Assembly: GCA_022579005.1 (NCBI GenBank)
Contig: MU401557.1
Span: 1-64,000 of the forward strand
Direction of reading: 5' to 3'
Length of the DNA stretch: 64,000 nucleotides
From: Poronia punctata
Lineage: Eukaryota > Ascomycota > Sordariomycetes > Xylariales > Xylariaceae
This document shows positions 1 to 13,804 of the stretch, in pieces (within the stretch, counting starts at the first letter, position 1; every line of letters starts with the position of its first letter). Under the pieces are notes generated by a model. That model ran no database searches and was not told the DNA's origin. It saw only the letters and a list, made by a program, of their open reading frames with translations. The position numbers and the translations under genes are program-made.

Positions 1-3000
1 TATTTTAAATAGCTTTTATAGCTTTTTAAATAGCTTTTATATATTAAATAATTTTAAGTAATAGTAGTAAATTATAATTAATTTATAAATAAGTACTAAA
101 TACTAATAAAATAAGTATTAGTTTATTAAGTTTTATAATATTATTAAAAGCTTTTATTACTATTTATAAAATTAATTTATTATTATTTTAGTAGCTAATT
201 TTTTTTTAATTATATTAAAAACATAGTATAAAAAAGCATAAATATATTTAATTTTGCTAAGTGCTTAATATGCTTTAATAAGCATTTTTTTATATATAAT
301 TTTTATAATTTTAGTATTAGTTTAAAACTTTTTTAAAGCAAAGTTAGTATTAAAGTTATATACTATATAATTAAGCAGTTTTTAATAAACGTTAATTTAG
401 TACTTATAAAATATATTTTATGCTTTATATGCTTTTATTGTTTAAATAAAAGTTATAGCTTAAAATAACATAGCTAAATTAATAACGTAAAAAACCTGTT
501 TTTTATTAATTTAAACTATATTAATAATAACTTTATAGTTAAATTTATAGTTATTTTTTAAAATAAATTTAAAGCGTTTTAGCGCTAAGTTATATATTTA
601 GCAATAGTAGCAAAATTTTTAAATTTATTTTAAAATAAAATAATTAACTTTATAACTTGCTATAGTTAATATTTACTTTAGTTTTGCTATTTTAAAGTAC
701 TTAAATTGTTTATAAAGCTAGTATAACTTAGTTTTAGTAAAATATGCAGTTATTTTACTAAAGTATATATTAAAAAATAAATATTTTTATTTATAAATAA
801 TTAATATTATATTACTATTGCTTTAAATAATAATATTTTTAATATTATTAAAATAAGTACTAATATAGTTAGCATTATATAGTAAAAATAAAAAAAAAGT
901 AAGCATATTTAAAATATAATATATAGTTGTTTTAAAAAGGTTTTATATTTAAATTATGCTAATATTTTTAATAATATTGCTACTACTAAATTTAATATAA
1001 ACTTTGCTTAGTTTTTATATTATATTTATTTTTAAATTTAAATATAAGTATGCTTTTAATTACGCTTTTTTAACTATTAAATAATTAAAAGCACTTATAT
1101 TTTATAATTTACTTTAGTATTTTACTTTATATAAATTTTTTAATATAAATTAATTTCCTAGCGTTTTAGCTTTAAATTATTATATATTTTTGCTTATAAC
1201 GCAATATATATATATAGCATTTATTAAAAATTAAATAAATTTCTTTACTATTTTATTATTAATTTTATTTTATTTATAGTTTAAATTTAAAATAGTTTTA
1301 AAAATATTTTTTATATTTATTAAATATTAAAAAAATATTTTAATATTTAGTTTATAGCTATAAATTATTTTATATATAATAAAAAACTAGCGTTTTATTT
1401 TATATTATTTTTTAATTAAATAATTAGTTAAAAAATAATTGTTTTTTTTATATATAAAGCACTTATATTTTTGCTTTAATAAGTTTAATTTGCTTTTAAA
1501 ACTAAAGCAATATAGTATTAAATTATTTTTATTATAACTATAATTATTATACTTATAATTTATATAAAATATAGTATTGCTTTTATTATTATTTACTACT
1601 TATAAATATATTTAAAAGTTAAAAAATAAACTTTTAAATATTAGCTTTTAATAAATAAGTACTATATTAAACTTAAATATACTTTTATATATATATATTA
1701 TATTTATTACTAAGTAAATTTTACTTTAATATATAGCACTAAGTACTTATTAAGCTTTTATAATTTTATTAATTATAAAGTTAAAAGCTTTTATAAAAGT
1801 TTTATTTAAGTTTTTTTTATAAATATTTTAGTATATAATTATTATTTAATTAATAAAGTATTAAAACTAATTTATAATATTATTAAAATATAAATTTAAC
1901 TTAAAATATATTTTTATTTATAATTTATTAAAGCTAATTTGCTATATAAAGTACTACTTAGCGCGTTTATTAAAAATTATTAAAAATATAGCTTAATATT
2001 AATTTTTTATTATTTTAATTTAGCAGTATATATTAATAAAAATTTATACTTTATTTTATAATAAGTTATAAAGCTTGCTTATATAATTTTAGTTTTTTTA
2101 TTATATTTTTGCAAATATAGCAATTTTTTTAAAAGTAAAAAAAGTATTGTTTATTAAATATATTAAAAGTAAATTATAAAGCAAAATATAGTTAAATTTT
2201 TATAAATTTAAGTATAAAGTTAAAACGTTTTTATATTTAATAACTTAAGTAAAAATAGCTTGCTATTAAAGCATAACTAGCTTATTAGCAAGTAAAAAAT
2301 TTACTAGCTATAAGCGCTTAAAAGTATATAAAGCATATATAGCTTATATAGCTTATAATGCTTAAAAGGCTAAAAAAAGTTAAAAAGCAAGTTAAATGCT
2401 TTAAAAAGCTTAAAAAGCTTATAAAGCTTAAGCTTTTTAGTTAATTACTAGTACTTTAAAATATATTTTAAATTTAAGCATATTTTAGCTTATAATTTTT
2501 TTATTAATAAATATAAAAGTTAAACTAAGTTTTTATTTTTTAATTAAAAATATATAAAAAAAGTACTAAGCTTTACTAATAGTTATGTTGCTATTTATAA
2601 TAGTAAGCAACTTATTATTTATTATATTATAGCTTTAAATTAAGCTATAATTAATACTTTTTTGCTATAGTACTAGTAATAATAAACATTATATTATATA
2701 TATTATATTATTAAAATACTAGCGTATTTATTTTTTAAAATTTTTTTAAATAGCTTATAAAAAATTTTTAGTATTAAGCTATATATATATATACTTTATT
2801 ATTTTATATAAAATATATATATTTAGCTTATTTTTTACTAATATTTTAAAGTTAAGTTTTTTTATGCTTTATTTTTTAAAAATAATATATTTTTTTAATA
2901 AATAAATAGCTATACTTATTTTTTTAAAAATTTTAACTTAATTTAAGTTATTATTAAAAGCATTTTTAAAGTAAAGTAGTACTAATTACTATATATGCTA

Positions 3001-6000
3001 AAATTTTTAATATAATTAATTTTTTAAATCTTTTTTTAAAAATAAACTAAGGTTATATAATAATAATGCTATTATAAATTAATACTAATTAATTTTTAAA
3101 TTAGCTATAAATTAAAAGTAGTAAAAATGCTTACTATTTTTTATTTTGTTAGTATATAACTTATAAAACGCTTACTATAATTTAGTATATGCTTTTTTTA
3201 CTTACTTTATTTTTTTAAGTAATTATATAATAATTTAAGTTAGATTTTTTATTTATTACTTATTTAAATATAAAAAGTTTTAAAAGCAATATAAAGCTAA
3301 AGCAACTTTAAATTAAGTAAAAAGTAAGTATAATAATAATTTTTATTTTTAAACCTTGTTTTTTTATAGTTACTAATTTAATTACTAATTAGTATTAGTT
3401 TAGCTAAGGGTTAATATAATTATAATATATTATTATTTATAGTACTATATTAACTTAATTAATAAAAAAAAAAAAACTTATAAAAACTTGTTTTAGCAAG
3501 TTTTATATAGCTATAAAAGTTTGCAATTAATTAAAACCTATTAGCAATATAAAAGAAATATATATACTTTATATATTTAATACGTAAAGAACGCGTACTT
3601 TATATATACTAATTATATACTATATATATATACTACGTATATACTTTTTTAATAAAGTAAGTTTAATATAATTTATAACAAATATATAAAAAACTAAATA
3701 TTTATATTTATAAGATATTTGCGTTTTAATAGTTTTAATGTAGTTAATAAGGTTAAGGGTATTAAAAGGGATTTTAACATTAAAGTTATTTAAATAATAA
3801 ATAATTTTAGCTAACATATTTTTAAGCTATTAATAATATATAAACTTTAAGCTATTATTATATTTATAATAATATAAATAAAGTTTATTAATATAAGCTT
3901 TTATAATATAAATTTTTAAGCTAAGCAAAATGCTAGTTAAAAGTAATAGTTTTTTTTATTATATATGCTAAAATAATTACTTTAATTAAGTATTACTTTT
4001 AATAGCTTATTATTAAGCTATAATATTTATATTTAATAAAATAAAAGTAAATATAACTTAGTAAAAATATACTATTGTTATTTTTATATTTATAGCTATT
4101 ATAAGTTTAGGTTATATAAAGCTTTTGCTTGCTTTAAAAAGAATTAAAATAATATAGCTAAAAACTAACTATTTTCTAGCTAACTTTTAAGCGTTAATAA
4201 TTTAAAACTAAAGCTGCTTTTAATTTAAAAGCGCTTTTTTTAAAAAAACTAAAGCGTTATAAGCTAAATTAGCAAGCTATATTTTATACTAGCTTAATTA
4301 GTATATAATATAACTTTTTTTTTTTTAATTTAAAAAGCTTTTTATTAATTAACTTTTTTTTGCTTTTAAATATATACGCTTAAAAGCTTAGCCTTTTTTA
4401 GTACTTTAGCAACTTAAAACTAATAATAAGCAAGATTTTATATTTTAAAGCCTTGCTTAGCTTAGTATTGTTTTTAAAACTAGTTTAGTTAAAAAACTTT
4501 TATTTTATAAACAATAACTATATAGTTATTAAATAGTAAATTATTATAAACCTAGCTTTTAAAAAAATTATAAAAGTTTTATTTTATATAAAGCTTTTAA
4601 TTTTACTACTTAGCTTAGTTTTTAAGTTTAATAAAAGCTATTAGCATATATATTACTTTTTTTACTTTAATAAATAATTAGTTAATAATTATATTTTAGC
4701 TAAATATAGTATATTAAAGTATATTATAATTATAAACATTTTTAACTTAGTTTAATAAGCTAGCTATAAAATATATTTTATTAAAAAAGATTTAAAAAAC
4801 GTTTTTTAGCTTATATTAGTTGCGTTATTATAATGTTAGCTGCTTATTTTTTAATAAAAAAAACGTTTTTATACTAAAAATTACTTATTTTTTAAGCTTT
4901 GTTTAGCTTTTTTTTTATTTAACCTTTTTATAAAAAGTTTTTATTAAATATTATAAACTTTACTACTTTAGCTTAGCATTATATATTACTTTAATAATTT
5001 TATTTTTATTATTTTAAAGTTAATAGCGCGCTATATGCTTAAAGTATATAATATATACTTTTTTTTTACTTAAACCTTTAGCTTTTTTTTTAATAATAAA
5101 AAAAACATTAAAAGCACTTATATTAAAATACTTAGCATTATAATTAATTTTATATTAATAACTACGCTTTTAATAAATATAAAGCTTTAAAAAGTAAACT
5201 GCTTAATATTTTTTACTTTATTATAACTTTTAATTATAAAAAATAAACTTAAGTTTTTAATAAGCTACTTTTTTTTTTGCTTATTAGTTATACTTATTAA
5301 AAAAGCTTTTTTAGTTAACTTATAATAGTTATTATAACTTTTTTAAAGCTATTAGCTATGCGCTTTGCTTTTAGTAATATAAGCAAACTTTAAATAATAA
5401 AAAAACTTAATTAAAATATTTAATAAGTTTTTTATGCTTTTAATAAATAATTATTTAATATTTTACTTATTTACTAACGCTTTAAGCTATAGCTTAAGCA
5501 GCTTTTAATACTAAGCTAGCTTAGTATAATTAAACTAATATATAGCTTTGCTAATTAGTTTATACTAAGCATACTAGCGTTATTAAAATAGCTTTAAAAT
5601 AGCTGCGTATATAAATATAGTTAAAATTAATATAATTATAATTACTTTTATATTATAATATATAATTTAGTAGTTAAATATTATAATTATTTATACTAAT
5701 AATATAATAGCTTAAGCTAGCATTGTTAACGTTTTAATATAAAACTTGCTTTTTTTAGCTTTACTTTATAAAGTGCTAATAATAGTAGCAGTATTAAATA
5801 TTTTATTATATATTTACTACGTTTTTTTAGCTAATAATAGCTTAGTAAACGCTTTTTTATAGTTTAATATTTAAATATTAATTAATTTATATTTTACTTA
5901 GCAGCTTTTTTTAAAAAATACTTTTTTAAGCGCTTTTTTAAGCGTATAGCAAGCTTAATAATAAACTTAAACTATATTTATTTGCTTTAAGCTAGTATAG

Positions 6001-9000
6001 CAAAGTTTATTTAATAAAAGTATAAATTAGCAGCAAGCTAATTTAAATAATAGTATAGCCTTTATAGCTTTTAGCTTTAGCTTACTTAAAAAAAAGTTTT
6101 TGCTTTTTATATTTTTAACTATACTTATAAATAGTTAATAATTTATATTTAAAAGTTAATACTTTTATTTTATTTATTTAAACTATAAATAATTTATATT
6201 AACTTAATACTTAACTTAATAGTTTTTAATAGCTTATATATTTGCTATTTAGTATAAAAAGTAATATACTTTTTTTTTACTTTATACGTAGTAAAAAAAA
6301 GCAGCTAATTTTAGTTTAGCTATTAGCATAACTATTATTTATATAAGCTTATATAAATAAAAACTTAAAAAATACTTATATTGCTAATATAGCGTTTTTA
6401 TTAGCTTAGTATAGCTTTTTATACTTTAGCAAAGTTATTTACTTTAACTATAATGCTTTAAATACTTACTATTTTATAAGACCTAGCTTAATATAAAAGT
6501 ATATTAACTTTTTACTTTAAGCTAACTACTTTTATATTTTTTTTATACTTTAAAAATAAATTATAACTAAAATAGTATAAATATTATAATTTATATAACT
6601 AAGCTAATAGCTTATTTAGTTAAGCATATAAAAACTTTATTTAGTTAAATTTTATTTTTAACTTATATTACTACTTTTTTTACTTTTTTTTAGCTTAAAG
6701 CTAGTATATTTTTATATTAAAAAGCTTTAGCTATTTTAGCTAAACGCTTAGCTAACTTTAATATTTTGCTAAAAACTTATACTAAATATAGCTTTTATAA
6801 AAAAGTAGTATAGTATGCTTATAATATAAGCTTAATAAGCGCTAAAATAAAACTACTTAATAAGTAATTATTAAATATATTTAAATACTATTATAAAACA
6901 TTATTTTTAAATTTTTTTAAGCTTTAAAGTAAGTTTGCTATAAGCTTTAGTACTTAATAATTAATATAGTTTACTTATAATATTATATACTTTATTTTAC
7001 TTAAGTAATTAGATTTTTTATAAGTTATAAATAAAGCGCTACTAGCTTATAATAGTTATATATATTAAAATATATTTTATATTTTAAGTAAATAGTAAGT
7101 TTAATAACTTAAAATTTTTATAAAGTATAAGCAATATAATAATAACTTACTACTAACTTATAAAAACTACTTTTTAGCTTTTTTTTTTTTTTTAACCTTT
7201 ATTAACTTTTTATTTTAAGCAATAGCTTTAGCTTTATATGCTTTTTTTTTTTGCTTATAAGCATTTTTAACTTTTTTTTAAAAAGCTTTTAAAAAATATT
7301 AGTTTTTATAATATATTAGCAGCTTATAGCTAAATTGCTAAAAAAGCACTTATAGCTTATTTTATAAAAAGTAAGTTTTTATTTTAAATTATTTAAAAGT
7401 TAAATAGCTTTATATGTTATAAATTATATATTAAATTTTTTTTAAATATTATAGTATTTAATAAAAAGCTGCTAAAATATTAATATAGTAATAATATATT
7501 ATATTTCTTTAATTTTACTTATAATATAATAGCTATTACTTTTATATTTTTTATAAAATTTAATATATTAAGTATACTTATTAGTTTTTAAAGCATAGTT
7601 TATAATATAAAAGTTATTATAATCTTATAAGCTATTAGTAGCGTGCTATAATATTAGCGCTACTTTATAAAAATTTAGTTTATATTTATTTAAGTAATAA
7701 AATTAAAGCAATTTTTATAAAGTATATTTTGCTTTTTAAAAAATAATAAGTTTTAGTTTATAACTTATTAAAAGCTTATTGCTAAGTTATAAAAATAGCA
7801 TTTTTATTTATTATTATATTTAAAGTGCTTAAAATTTATAAGCGCTAAAGCTATTTTTTTTACTTTAAGCATATTAATTAAAACATTGCTTTTATAAAGC
7901 GTTAATAATACTTTATTAACTTATGTTTTAATAACTTTTAAAAAACTTACTTTAATATAATTTAATAATAAAAAGTAAAAAAAATAAAACTAAGCTAGCT
8001 TTAGCTTTAGCTACTTAAAGCGCTAAAGTATTGCTAAAAGCTTGCTATTATATTATAAAAAAAGTAAAAAAACTTACTTTAAAAAAAATAATATAAAAAT
8101 AAAAAAAAAAGTTAAGCAACTTAAAAAAAAAGCTTTTTTTTATATTTATTTTTTATTAACTTTTATTATTTTTTTAAATAGTACGCTACTATTAGCGCTT
8201 GCTAATATTATATTACTTTTTATTATTAAGCTTTAGCTACTTTTATTTTAAAAGCAATAATTGCTTATTATAAAACTTATATTTTTTTTACTTTAATTTA
8301 AAACTTGCTTATATTTTATATTTTTTATTACTTTTAAAAGTTAATAATTTTATATTAATATACTTTATTAAAAATTTAACTTAAATATAATTAAAATATA
8401 AATATAAGCAGCTACTAGCTAGCTAATAATTTGCTTATATATTATAATTTTTATTTAGCTATAGCTATATTAATTAAGCTTAATAAAAGCTTTGCTATTA
8501 ATATAGCTACGTAATACTAACTTATAAAATATTAGCTAAGCTTACTAATAAAACTTTATTTTATTAAGCTTATTATATACTTTTTTTGCTAGCTAGCTAT
8601 AAAGCTTACGCTTTTTTAATATATATACTAATTAACTTTATAAAATATATGCTTATAAGTATATTATAAATAACTTAATTTATAAGCTTATAAAGCTTTA
8701 CTTATAACTTTACTTTTTATACTATATTTTTTATATATATTTTATAATGCTAGTAAGTTAAAATTAACTTGTTTATTATTTTTATTTTAACTAGCTAGCG
8801 CTATATATTATTAAAAAAAAAAAAGTTTTTAAAAATAAAAAAGGCTTAAATAAGCTAAAATAGCTATATATTTTATTTTTTAGTTTTTTATTTTAAGTTT
8901 TTTTTTTATTTTTTTAGCTAAGTAGCTGCTAGCTAGCTAGCAATTTACTTATATATTACAATTTTTATTTAGCTATAGCTATATTAATTAAGCTTAATAA

Positions 9001-9180
9001 AAGCTTTATTATTAATATAGCTATGCAACGCTAACCTATAAAATACTAGCTAGGCCTACTAATAAAACCTTATTTTATTAGGCCTGCTACGCACCTTTCT
9101 TGCTAGCTAGCTACAAAGCTTACGCTTCTTTAATATACGTACTAATTAACCCTACAAAATATGTGCCTGCAAGTGTGCTG
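1..9180. repeat. Extremely AT-rich, RIP-like island (decayed transposon DNA)
   Basis: About nine kilobases consist almost wholly of A and T and contain no gene-sized open frame. Remaining C and G sit mostly in AGC, GCT, AGT, ACT, TGC and GCA, while TC, CC, GA and GG are nearly absent. In Pezizomycotina this is the usual end state of repeat-induced point mutation acting on transposable elements. The short open frames near 3620 and 8042 are low-complexity Lys/Ile/Phe-rich strings expected by chance in such DNA. Several stretches (near 2315-2435, 7170-7270 and 8060-8140) still read as Lys/Ala-rich codon runs and may be relics of basic protein tails. I could not assign any element family. The island may extend left of the window. 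Confidence 0.9.
8408..8672 (+). repeat. Left copy of a direct duplication, heavily C-to-T/G-to-A decayed
   Basis: This stretch matches 8923-9190 almost base for base along its length. Nearly all differences are transitions in which this copy has T for C or A for G. Both copies hold GCTAGCTAG near the start and the words for a shared ATTAATTAAGCTTAATAAAAGC core. Copies start about 515 bp apart. Confidence 0.85.
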
Positions 9181-9190
9181 TAGATAAGCC
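8923..9190 (+). repeat. Right copy of the direct duplication, less decayed, at the island edge
   Basis: This is the partner of 8408-8672. It keeps many C and G bases lost from the left copy, most clearly between 9040 and 9190, where runs such as AGGCCTGCTACGCACC survive against AAGCTTATTATATACT. Normal base composition begins just after it. Confidence 0.85.
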
Positions 9191-12100
9191 TTTAAACTTC
9201 TATTCCCTCGCTATCTAACAATCTACATGGAATCAGTACTTGTATAATGATTAACTGTTGCTTATCACAAAGATATTATGACCATCCTTGTGACCGTGGC
9301 TGCTCATTTCTTCATTACTAAACATTAATGGCAACATTGGCCTTTTTTGTTTGTTTTTATCGCTACGTGTACGCTGCAAAGACAACTGTCACTGTCACTG
9401 TCACTGTACTCGTAGGCAATTTGTTGGTTGGCTGGCCCTGTTCGGGGATAAGGTACGAGTAAAGAATGGTTGGTAGGGTAGCAAATTTTCTCACAGTTCC
9501 CACTCCAACAAACAAGACACGAGCTTCTTGGCAAGCCACAAAACCCACAACTGCATCCACCCCCAACCACAATGCCAGGCAAGGGGCAGGATAAAGACAA
9601 CCTTGGGTGCTTGGTCTAGGACAAGAAAGGAGGTGGCGGTTCATGGAATACATCACTTAGTCTAGATTGCTTCAGTACAACAGAACCTAGCTCGACATCT
9701 CGTACAAATGACTACCTACGTCTATGTATCCATGGTGCTAATGTAGAGGAAAGCAGTTAGCAGTTGTTCAAGGATCAAGACAGTAGGAAGAGAGGGAAGA
9801 GAAAAGAGATGATGCCTTTTTACCTTGACTGTATTCTACACCTCGCCAAACAATGTTCTAGACCCTCAAGGTACCGTGTTCTGGTATGCCCGCTAGAAAG
9901 CCTCACTACCTATTAACTCCAACAATGTGCACGTCGGAAAAATTACTTGGAATTTCTCAAAGCCTACATTGATCTTGGTGTCAATACGAGTAGAACTTGC
10001 TCTGTCTGCTTATCTCACTAAAGTTTGTGTGCCTGTCATGTCGTCCATCTTGTGATGTTGAACAAGGTTCACCATATCGCAGTTTTACTCGTAGGTGCAC
10101 AAACTGGCTGAGAAGCAAAGCATCTTGATGCTAATGGGTATCCTAGTTACATTAGATTAAGTTCCATGTACCTTCATATGAGTCCTCATATATCCTATTC
10201 CTAAGCGGTAGCCGGCTTCCTGTCAAGCCCATATACAAAAGGGCATGATGAAATCCAAAAGCCAGAAACACTACCAGCGGAGCGGAAAGCCGGCCCACCC
10301 CCATGGGATTTGGGTTCGTTTCCCACCATCCCGCCCGGTGGGCCGGCCTTGCTGCTTTCCTGCCATCACTTCCCAGTTCTTGACCACCGCTACAATCCGC
10401 AAATCCTCCCCTCTCTGCCACCGTAATACGCCCCACGGCCAACCAGTGGCTTGCTTGTCCCGCCACAACATATCTTCCCCATTTCATTCCCCATCCGCTT
10501 CTCGTCATGTAGATAATGTCTAGTCGTACAAACACTTGGCAACAAGTCGCGTGGATAACTCGTGCCAGGGCACCACCCACCCTCTACGTTGTGAGAAGGG
10601 TGGTGAGCACTGAGATGCAACAACCAACTCTCCTGGATCTTGAAAGGTCATTCCAGCGTTGTTCTCGTTCTTGGTTAAGTTGAACGGGTTTCCTTCTTTT
10701 CCAACTGCTGTTGTTGAATATGAGCTGCAGCTGTTCAGGAGTACATCTAGTACAATGGATCTTGACAGGTTTTTGCCAAGAATCACAACTGGACCGGTGG
10801 CAGGTGTGTTTTGGGGCTCCCCTTCCCCACCCCGCCGGTTCATCTCGAAAGGGACCCGAGCCAGGAGATCTCCGAGCTTCCTTCAACCTGCCCTGGCGTC
10901 TGGGGCTCGGCGTTTGCCTCTGTGAGAAAGAGTGTAGATATCTTCCAGCAGTCACCCTGCCTTGCTGGCATGGTAAAATTTGAGTACCAAGCGGCGATGG
11001 CTAAAAGCTCAGGGGGGTGAATTCCTTTGCTTGTTGTCATACCATAGAGCCACCCAGCCCGTGAGTCTTCGCTGGTTGCTGAAGCTGGGCCAGGCGGCAG
11101 GGCACAACACGGTTTTCAATAGGAATTCTTCAACCACCCTGGTTTCTCTTGGTGGGTGCGGCGGTGATGGGAGTCCATGTGTTTGATGGAGTATGCCGTG
11201 CCTGCTAGAAAGGTGTTCGAGGGCAGGATGACCATTGACATTATACTGTTGTACCGCCGGGTCGGGTGGTCTCACTCTCTTGTTCTTCATACTCTTCGTC
11301 CATGTCGCGGATCTTGATTCTTGTTCGTCTAGAAGGAGGTAGACGGTATCGGCCAGGCACCTGATGTGGACAAGGGGTCAGAATAGAGCTATCACTTGTG
11401 GAGATATAAGAAGGTGTATCAGATACAAATCTATTCCATCGACAACAAAGTGGAAGACATAACAGACCTGATGGCCAAGATATATTGGTGCTGGGGTGAT
11501 ATGGCTTGACTGATGGATATGGGAAATAGGCAGTTCAAGTGGACAACAAAGATATAAAGTTCTGGTTTAATCAAAGTAGGACTGAAGGCCAAAGATGAGA
11601 TAGAACAGCTAGAGATGAGTTGATGCAAGGGGTCGGCCACCAGAAAGAGAAATGGGATAGAGAGATTGCAATTCATGAAACAAAAGGACCGACACTTACG
11701 TTACTTGATGAAAGCCAAGGTTTGGTAGTGCTGTGTCTCTACGGCCAGACTCTCTACGCGTTCCGGCTGTATTGTGCCCCCTGTGTTACCGGACGAGGAG
11801 CATGGAGTGTTGTCGGGCAACATGATAGCAGGGACATTAACATCCAGAGAGTTGAGCATGATAGGTGTGAAGTAATAAAGGCAGAGGGGAAGCGAAAGGT
11901 AACTGAACAAGAAGAGGATGGGAGAAAGAGGAGAGATGGAAGAAAGAGGATGGGGAGGGGAAAGCAGAGTATTTAACCACACAAACCAAGCATTGTCCAG
12001 AGCCCTAACGATAGGAAAGTACGCACCGAAAGGCGGTGTAGGATATTTCCAATCCACGATGAAACAAAATATCATCAGGAAGGAGTCGGGGAAGGGATAA

Positions 12101-13804
12101 GGGTACTATCACCTCTAGTTACCATAGACATTGCCTCATTGTAGAGGGGTAGAGACATAAAGGTAGTTGTACCTCTTAGCGCATGTTAACTCCCTCACAA
12201 CCACCATCACAATGGGGAGCACGGACCTATACGTCTACCACTAGGGTTAGAAGTATACCATTGGCAACATGTAATGTGTGCTTGATGTTGTATGTAGGTA
12301 CTTACCTACCTACCTGTCATGAGGGATATAGGCTTCCCCAAGGACCTACCCCTGGAAGACCCATCCATCATCTACATAGATTGTGACTACGTAGAAGTAG
12401 TTAACACACACTCAGTTGTTGTGATGAGTCTCTCTCTTACTAGTCAACTTATTTACCTTGAGCATAGCTATTTGGGTACTCCCGTCTGTTCTAGCTTCAA
12501 CAGCGAGTGTCCAGTTAGTGATACCTTGGTCAAGTGTGCACGTAAACTACATGTACCTACTACTGCAGATACTGGCAGCGCATACGTAGCACTCCTAACT
12601 TCCTACTTCCACACATGTATAGACAACATAGGCACGGAAGGCACCAAGACAGAGACCCTTCCTCAGTGACCACCGCTAACTGGATACGGAAGAGGTGTCC
12701 TTGGGACTTGATTCTCGATGATGTTAGAATTTCTGTTTGTCTGAGAGTACTAATACTTGGAAGGGGGCTCACTAGTGTCGCTGATGCCCATCCTGTCATC
12801 TTTGATCCCCAGTCTTACCTCACTTAAGTACGACGAAAAGAAAGAAGCAGGTGCTATTACATTGACCACTCGATTTTCTGACCAAGCTGCCTGCCTTGTT
12901 TTAAAAAAGAAGAGAGTCTGTGTTGAAAATCACACACGGCCTCCAAAGCAATTGGTGTCCAGAGAGGTAGGGTTACCTTGTATCTAACGTTGACAGTGAC
13001 CGGAGATTTTCGACCGGTATCAGCTAATACTGGCTTCATCTTACTCTTATCTCACAGAATCCCGCGTCTTTGTAGACGAATCGAGTTAGCGAAGTCCTCC
13101 CCCAAAATCACAGATACTAACCATCATCTGTTCTGAACCTTGGTATGTCGTTCTATCATAGTATGTCTTCCGTCCCATGTTACTTGGATCCCATATAACA
13201 ACACTTAGCCCAGCTCTGCTAACGTGTAAAGTAGGGACCTCTTTAGATTGAACAATAACACTCCCGCCGCCCATGTACGGTAAACGAACCACGGAATCTC
13301 CCCTGTTACCAAGAACATACCAGAGCACAAGGGCTTGCTTTCCACACGTTGCCGACATGAGCGCCGAGTTACCCCTGATCCGGTCAACTACCCTTGAGGC
13401 GACGGGTGGCAACTAATAGATGCCGACGTACCTTGTAACTATCTATATACAAATGTGTTTGGCACGCCGCCTTGCATAGAAGTAAATACCCTTGTTGCAC
13501 AGGGCTTTGAGTTTTTTATCTGTGGTCTGCAAGGTCACAGTTGTAGACAAGGCATGGCTTGACCACGTACGAGACGATGTAGGGGTTGTATACTGTGATA
13601 TTTCATTAAGAGTCTTCCTCAAAAATATACTGAATTGCTAGGTTCCCCCTGGCCATTACGCACTACATGAAGCATCCACGCACAAATAACACTGGTACAC
13701 TGAGGTCCGAGAAGATGTAGTACAAGGTAGACAATCACCAACAGGCTCCAGTCCAAGATTACAAACGTTTACACATACATGATTAATGCTGATTCTACCC
13801 TAGT
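9191..13804. other. Gene-poor stretch of normal base composition
   Basis: Base composition is near even here, but open frames are short (up to about 140 codons), overlap on both strands, lack family motifs and lack a convincing chain of splice sites. I do not call a gene. Local features are a (TGTCAC)n run near 9386-9405, with matching Ser/Asp-rich frames on the minus strand, and purine-rich runs around 11890-11960. The stretch lies between the AT-rich island and the catabolic cluster, so decayed element flanks or a noncoding transcript are possible. Confidence 0.5.

Noticed and set aside
8042..8236. Open frame of 64 codons in the AT-rich island, Lys-rich then hydrophobic
   Set aside because: The composition simply follows the AT-rich DNA (AAA, TTT, ATT codons) and there is no start context or motif; at most a relic of a basic tail.
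10152..11290. Overlapping open frames of 90-142 codons on both strands
   Set aside because: They overlap one another in opposite directions, show no family motif and cannot be linked by credible introns.
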